Source: Alphaproteobacteria bacterium (GTDB taxonomy: Bacteria; Pseudomonadota; Alphaproteobacteria; Kiloniellales; DSM-21159). Taken from it: 64,000 nucleotides of DNA. The notes below the pieces were generated by a model. The model saw nothing but the letters and a program-made list of their open reading frames with translations. It was not told the DNA's origin and searched no databases. Of the stretch, positions 59,980 to 64,000 are shown in pieces. Made by a program: the position numbers and the translations under genes. Every line of letters starts with the position of its first letter. Position 1 is the stretch's first letter. Location of the stretch: assembly GCA_030433005.1 (NCBI GenBank), contig JAUILQ010000018.1:1-64000 (forward strand), read 5' to 3'.

Positions 59980-60951
59980 TTGGACAGACTGCCGACGCTC
60001 GACGAGATCGAGGCTGCGGCCTCGCTGGTGTATCGCCACCTGGCGCCGACCCCGCAGTACGCTTGGCCGCTGCTCGCCGAGTTGGCCGGCTGCGAGCTCT
60101 GGGTAAAGCACGAGAACCACACGCCTACCGGCGCCTTCAAGGTGCGCGGCGGGCTCGTCTACATGAGCCGCCAGCGTGAGCGCGATCCGGAGCTGCGCGG
60201 CGTCGCAACGGCGACGCGCGGCAATCACGGCCAGTCGGTCGCCTTCGCCGCTGCGCTGCACGGCCTGGAGGCGCGGATCTACGTGCCGCACGGCAACTCG
60301 GTCGAGAAGAACGCGGCGATGCGCGCCTTCGGCGGCACCCTGGTCGAGCAGGGCGCGGACTTCCAGGAGGCGCGCGAGATCGCCCTCGCCGAGGCGGAGC
60401 GCGACGGCCTGCACATGCTGCCCTCGTTCCATCCGGATCTCGTCGCCGGCGTGGCGAGCTACCCGGCCGAGCTGTTCCGCCAGGTCTCCGGTCTCGACTG
60501 CGTCTACGTGCCGGTCGGCCTGGGATCGGGAATCTGCGCGACCCTGGCAGCGCGCGACGCCCTGAGCCCGGACACCGAGGTCGTCGGCGTGGTCTCGACC
60601 GAGGCGCAGGCCTACCGCCTGTCGTTCGAGGCCGGCCGCCCGGTCTCCACCAACAGCGCGATGACGCGGCTGGGCGACGGCATGGCCTGCCGCATCCCCG
60701 AACCGGACGCCGTCGCGTTGATCAACCGCGGAGCGGCGCGCATCGTCGCCGTGAGCGACGCCGAACTCGCCGAAGCGATGCGCTGCCTCTACCGCTGCAC
60801 GCACAACCTGGCGGAGGGCGCCGGGGCGGCCGCACTGGCCGCAGCCCTGCAGGAGCGCGACCGCCTGCGCGGCAGGCGGGTCGCCGTGATGCTCACCGGC
60901 GGCAACGTCGATGCCGGGCTGTTCGGCGAGGTCCTGGCCGGCACCGCCTGA
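59980..60951 (+). CDS. Threonine dehydratase-like PLP enzyme
   Basis: 323 residues of the fold-type II PLP family (TdcB/EutB-like). The Schiff-base lysine is in WVKHENHTPTGAFKVRGG. The phosphate-binding loop is VPVGLGSGICATLAARDA, and TRGNHGQSVAFAAALHGL and NLAEGAGAAALAA also fit. No C-terminal ACT regulatory domain, so it is a catabolic-type enzyme that deaminates threonine or serine, or a related substrate. The start is a TTG at 59980 with GGAGG six bases upstream; the frame is open for 1.3 kb upstream but antisense to the kinase. Confidence 0.9.
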   Translation: MDRLPTLDEIEAAASLVYRHLAPTPQYAWPLLAELAGCELWVKHENHTPTGAFKVRGGLVYMSRQRERDPELRGVATATRGNHGQSVAFAAALHGLEARIYVPHGNSVEKNAAMRAFGGTLVEQGADFQEAREIALAEAERDGLHMLPSFHPDLVAGVASYPAELFRQVSGLDCVYVPVGLGSGICATLAARDALSPDTEVVGVVSTEAQAYRLSFEAGRPVSTNSAMTRLGDGMACRIPEPDAVALINRGAARIVAVSDAELAEAMRCLYRCTHNLAEGAGAAALAAALQERDRLRGRRVAVMLTGGNVDAGLFGEVLAGTA

Positions 60952-61040
60952 GCCGCCGCGGGTCCGACACGCCGGCGGGAGTGCAACCCGGGACGGCGGA
61001 CGCTCGTTTCACCGGCACCGTCCCTTCCCAGGAGAGCAGC

Positions 61041-61646
61041 GTGTTCGAGTGGATGACCGGCCTGGTCGAGAGCAGCGGCTATCTCGGCATCGCCCTGCTG
61101 ATGTTCGCCGAGAACCTGTTTCCGCCGATCCCGTCGGAGCTGATCATGCCGCTGGCCGGCTTCAACGCTGCCCGGGGCCCGCAGGAGATCCTTTGGGTCA
61201 TCGTCTCCGGCAGCATCGGCTCGCTGGCCGGCGCCTTCTTCTGGTACGGCATCGGACGCTGGATCGGCTGCCCCCGGCTCAAGCGCTGGTCCGAGCGGCA
61301 CGGCCGCCTGCTGACGCTCGCCCCGGAGGAGGTCGAGCGCTCCTACGACTGGTTCAACCGGCACGGCGGCATTGCTGTCTTCATCGGCCGGCTGCTCCCG
61401 GCCATGCGCACCCTCATCTCCGTGCCGGCCGGCATGGCGCGCATGAACCTTGTGCCCTTCCTGCTCTACTCGACCGCCGGCACCGTCCTCTGGACGAGCT
61501 TCCTCGCGCTCGCCGGCTATTGGCTGGAGAGCGGCTACACGGCCGTGGCCGAGTACCTGGATCCGGTCTCCACCGCTGTCGTGGTCGTGCTGCTGGCGGT
61601 CTACCTCTGGCGGGTCGCGACCTTCGGGCGACGCCAGAGCGCCTAG
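61041..61646 (+). CDS. DedA-family membrane protein
   Basis: 201 residues of the DedA/SNARE-associated family, implicated in undecaprenyl-phosphate recycling and envelope homeostasis. Signatures: FAENLFPPIPSELIMPLAGF with the E/R motifs, GSIGSLAGAFFWYGIGRWIG, and FIGRLLPAMRTLISVPAGMARM. The N-terminal and C-terminal helices are intact. GTG at 61041 has a clear AGGAGAGCAGC upstream; a longer frame from 60981 is less likely. It shares the plus strand with the dehydratase gene, with a 90-base gap. Confidence 0.92.
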   Translation: MFEWMTGLVESSGYLGIALLMFAENLFPPIPSELIMPLAGFNAARGPQEILWVIVSGSIGSLAGAFFWYGIGRWIGCPRLKRWSERHGRLLTLAPEEVERSYDWFNRHGGIAVFIGRLLPAMRTLISVPAGMARMNLVPFLLYSTAGTVLWTSFLALAGYWLESGYTAVAEYLDPVSTAVVVVLLAVYLWRVATFGRRQSA

Positions 61647-61666
61647 CCCCGGCGGCAGCGAACCAC

Positions 61667-62272
61667 TTACCAGCCCCCGGTCTCGAGCCAGCGCTCGGCG
61701 GCGTCCAGACGGTCGTGGCCCCAGAAGGGCTCGCCGTCGACGACGACGAACGGCGAGCCGAAGACGCCGGCGGCGATCGCCGCGTCGACCTCGTGGCGCA
61801 GCCGCTCCTTGACCGCCGGGTCGCCGAGGGCTGCCCCCAGCGCCGCCGGGTCGACGCCGATCGCCTCGGCGGCGGCGACGACCGCCTCCGGCTTCGAGAT
61901 GTCCTCGCCGTCGCCGAAGGCGCGCCGGTAGAGCGCCTGCGCCAGGTCGCGGGCCTTCTCCGCATCGCTGTCCGCGAGCCAGTAGAAGGCCCGGCAGGCG
62001 GCGACCGAGAGGAACGGGAAGCTGGCCGGCCAGGTCAGCGGCACGCCGAGACCGCGCGCCGCCCGCTCGATGTCGCGCCGCGCGTAGTCGCCCTTCATCG
62101 GGATCGTCAGCAGCGGCTCCGAACCGGTGGTCTTGAAGACCGCGCCGAGCAGGAACGGCCGCCAGGCGACGCGACGGCCCTGCCGCGCGGCCAGCGCGTC
62201 GATGCGCTCCGAGGCCAGATAGCCGTAGGGGCTCGAGAAGTCGAAGTAGAAGTCGATCGCCGCCGTCGTCAT
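61667..62272 (-). CDS. 2-hydroxychromene-2-carboxylate isomerase family protein (DsbA/GST-kappa fold)
   Basis: 201 residues with a thioredoxin-like fold and inserted helical domain. DFYFDFSSPYGYLASERI has the conserved Ser (SSPY) where GST-kappa and HCCA isomerases bind glutathione, and the C-terminus has GVFGSPFVVVDGEPFWGHDRLDAAERWL. HCCA isomerase acts in naphthalene degradation, but most homologues without that pathway have unknown substrates, and none of its partners is here. The ATG at 62272 is preferred over an upstream frame that lacks similarity. Confidence 0.88.
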   Translation of the reverse strand: MTTAAIDFYFDFSSPYGYLASERIDALAARQGRRVAWRPFLLGAVFKTTGSEPLLTIPMKGDYARRDIERAARGLGVPLTWPASFPFLSVAACRAFYWLADSDAEKARDLAQALYRRAFGDGEDISKPEAVVAAAEAIGVDPAALGAALGDPAVKERLRHEVDAAIAAGVFGSPFVVVDGEPFWGHDRLDAAERWLETGGW

Positions 62273-62489
62273 GCGCTGCCTCCCGGTCCGCCTGCGCCAC
62301 ACCCGTCCACGAGCGGCAAGGCTGCCGATCGGCGGCGACAGGTCAAGGCCGTGCGCAGGACGATGGTGCCACTTATTTCTTTTCAACGAATCGGTCAGGC
62401 CTCACTATAGCTTTGCTACCCGTCTCGGGAGTGTGGGGCTCGCGGCCAAAGACGGCAGGCAGGAAGCGATCGGAGGCACGGCTCGCTGC

Positions 62490-63782
62490 ATGCGGGGGAC
62501 AAACAGCGAACTGGTGGCAGCGCTGCCGGAAGCCCCCTCGAACGAGCGGCCGGACGAGGAGCGCCTGGAGCCGCTCGGCGCGCTCCGCGACGAGGCGCTG
62601 CGCAGCGTCGCCGACTGGCACTGGCAGACCGACCGGGAGGGAGTCCTGCGCGAGGCCGGCCCGACGATCGCGCGCAGCCTCGGATGGCCGGCCCAGCTGC
62701 TCGCCGGACGCCCCTTCCACGACCTCTTCGCCGATGCGAAAGGCCAGCTGGCCCGGCAGATCGAGGGCTTGCTTTCCGAGCAGCAGCCGTTTCGCGACCG
62801 CAGCATCGCCTTGCAGACAAGGGACGGCGGCACGGTCGCGGTACGACTGAGCGGCGTTCCGCAATACGACCGACGCGGCCGCTTCGCGGGCTACGTGGGC
62901 ACCGGTACGGAGGTCGCCCGTCCCGACCGTCACGGCCGGGACGATCCGGACGGCACGGCGGCGGTCCTGGCCGCCGAGGTCGAGAAGCTGGTCATGGAGA
63001 ACGTGCGCCTGCGCATCGCCCTCGGCGAGGGCGGCAGGCGAGCCACGGTGACCGCCTTGCCGCAGACGCCAGCCGGAACCGCCGCCGAGCCGGCGGACCA
63101 TGCCCGCCTCGCCCATGAGTTGCGAACTCCTCTCAATGCTATCATAGGTTACGCGGAGTTCGCCGAGGGCCGGGTCACCGGCGGCGAGGACAAGGTCCGC
63201 GAGTGCCTGCAGCGCATCCTGACGGCGGCGCGCCACATGGACGCCTTCATCGGCAACGGCTTCGAGCCGGCGGAGAAGCCGAAGCTCGAGATCGCCGCCC
63301 TGCCGCTGGACGGCCTGGTGCGCGACGTCGCGGCGATCGTCGAGCCGCAGGCCAGGGCGCACGCCATCGACATCTCGGCGCTTTCGGTCGAAGGCACCTA
63401 CCTCGTGCTCGCCGACCGGGGGGCGCTCACCCAGGTGCTGGTCAACCTCGCCGTCAACGCCATCAAGTACAATCGGCGCGGCGGCGCCGTCGGCGTCACC
63501 GTCCGGCTGGAGGGCACCGACCGCGTTGCGCTGTCGATCTGGGACACCGGCCAGGGCATCGCGGCCGAGGAGCTGCCGCACATCTTCGAGCCGGGGTTCC
63601 GCGGCAAGGGACGGGCCGAGGCCGAATCCGACAGCGAGGCCGCCGGCCGCGGGCTGGGGCTGGCAATCTCCTCCGACCTGACGCGCGCCATGGGCGGGAC
63701 CATCGAGGCGACCAGCGAGCTCGGCCAGGGCACCCAGGTCACGCTGCGCCTGCGCCGCGCGCCGAACCGAAAGAAGCGCTGA
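62490..63782 (+). CDS. PAS-domain sensor histidine kinase (soluble)
   Basis: 430 residues with no membrane helix. A PAS-like domain (about 30-145: WHWQTDREGVLREAGPTIARSLGW...GYVGTGTEV) precedes a coiled segment, the DHp domain with the phospho-acceptor in RLAHELRTPLNAIIGYAEFAEG, and an intact HATPase: N-box NLAVNAIKYNRRGG, G1 DTGQGI, F-box IFEPGFR and G2 GRGLGLAI. In contrast to the upstream kinase, catalysis should work. The DHp helix resembles PdhS/PleC types. ATG at 62490 was chosen; a GTG at 62433 is possible. No response regulator gene is adjacent. Confidence 0.9.
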   Translation: MRGTNSELVAALPEAPSNERPDEERLEPLGALRDEALRSVADWHWQTDREGVLREAGPTIARSLGWPAQLLAGRPFHDLFADAKGQLARQIEGLLSEQQPFRDRSIALQTRDGGTVAVRLSGVPQYDRRGRFAGYVGTGTEVARPDRHGRDDPDGTAAVLAAEVEKLVMENVRLRIALGEGGRRATVTALPQTPAGTAAEPADHARLAHELRTPLNAIIGYAEFAEGRVTGGEDKVRECLQRILTAARHMDAFIGNGFEPAEKPKLEIAALPLDGLVRDVAAIVEPQARAHAIDISALSVEGTYLVLADRGALTQVLVNLAVNAIKYNRRGGAVGVTVRLEGTDRVALSIWDTGQGIAAEELPHIFEPGFRGKGRAEAESDSEAAGRGLGLAISSDLTRAMGGTIEATSELGQGTQVTLRLRRAPNRKKR

Positions 63783-63811
63783 GCCGCGCGAGCCGTCCCT
63801 GGCCAGCGCTG

Positions 63812-63868
63812 GCACGCGCGTACGCACGCAGGTACACACGGCGGTCCCGGGCGGTCCCGGGCGGTCGC
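63812..63868. repeat. Alternating purine-pyrimidine tract and 10-base tandem repeat
   Basis: 63812-63830 is perfectly alternating purine-pyrimidine (GCACGCGCGTACGCACGCA) and a shorter one follows at 63832-63840. It is followed by GCGGTCCCGG repeated 2.6 times (63841-63868). Located in the 194-base gap after the kinase gene. Such tracts can adopt left-handed DNA, but no function is evident. Confidence 0.6.
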
Positions 63869-63976
63869 GCCGGCGAGAAGGCGATTGAAGCCGCGCCAAG
63901 CCTGCCTCTACCCTGTTACCGCTCTGCGGAGCCCGGCGGACGGTCCGCGCGAGACCCGCTTGGGGCGGAGAAAGCG

Positions 63977-64000
63977 ATGCTCGGCAAGCTTCTTGAACTG
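63977..64000 (+). CDS. Start of an unidentified gene (cut at the right edge)
   Basis: ATG at 63977 preceded by GGCGGAGAAAG, a good ribosome-binding site; only eight codons (MLGKLLEL) are in the window, so no function can be given. The 194-base gap between this start and the preceding kinase gene holds the repeat tract. Confidence 0.4.

Overview
The window is a high-GC, gene-dense chromosomal segment from an alphaproteobacterium, most likely a member of Rhodospirillales sensu lato or a relative. The evidence is a dprA-topA-rnr cluster, a divK-pleD pair, a MucR/Ros regulator, a ribBX-type riboflavin gene, a PleC/DivJ-like histidine kinase and several CtrA-like TTAA-N7-TTAA boxes. No rRNA, tRNA, CRISPR array, insertion sequence or phage gene was recognised.

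Layout. (1) 1-9.7 kb, plus strand: dprA (cut at the left edge), topA, rnr, an S41 protease, a Nudix hydrolase, rpmG with its own promoter and terminator, and a fosA-like gene. (2) 9.7-16.4 kb: divK-pleD (minus), a ROK sugar kinase overlapping dinB, an FAD monooxygenase and an MFS transporter. (3) 16.4-20.3 kb: a gene-poor stretch, then a complete TRAP transporter (dctP, dctQ, dctM). (4) 20.5-23.1 kb: a FliL-like gene and a chemoreceptor. (5) 23.2-27.2 kb, minus: ribE-ribBX-ribH-nusB-thiL. (6) 27.3-31.4 kb: a PPP-family phosphatase, cysNC and cysD. (7) 31.6-53.6 kb: a large surface polysaccharide locus. It holds an initiating phosphosugar transferase, a Wzx flippase, Wzy/ligase-like proteins, Wzc and Wza homologues, several glycosyltransferases including a bacterial sialyltransferase-like one, methyltransferases, an epimerase, an SIS isomerase and a BBP2-type outer-membrane barrel gene interrupted by an in-frame stop. 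(8) 53.7-56.1 kb, minus: rpiB-glyA-nrdR. (9) 56.4-64 kb: mucR, a small conserved gene, a class III cyclase, two histidine kinases, a threonine dehydratase-like gene, a DedA protein, a 2-hydroxychromene-2-carboxylate isomerase-like gene and the start of another gene.

How it fits together. The polysaccharide locus is a Wzx/Wzy-type pathway: sugar-phosphate loading onto undecaprenyl phosphate (31.6 kb), chain assembly, flipping, polymerisation, and Wzc/Wza-controlled export. cysD-cysNC at its left edge could supply activated sulfate and MucR at its right could regulate it; both links are inference. The locus lies where many alphaproteobacteria have an unbroken glyA-nrdR-ribD-ribE-ribBA-ribH-nusB-thiL run. 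Here glyA-nrdR and ribE-thiL keep their relative order and strand but are about 26 kb apart, and ribD is not in the window.

There is no obvious undescribed defence or mobile system. The best leads are the split rib/nrdR locus, the nonsense codon in the barrel gene, the sialyltransferase-like enzyme without visible sialic acid genes, and the CtrA-like boxes. Starts were chosen by family alignment, ribosome-binding sites and overlaps, so alternatives are stated where they matter.
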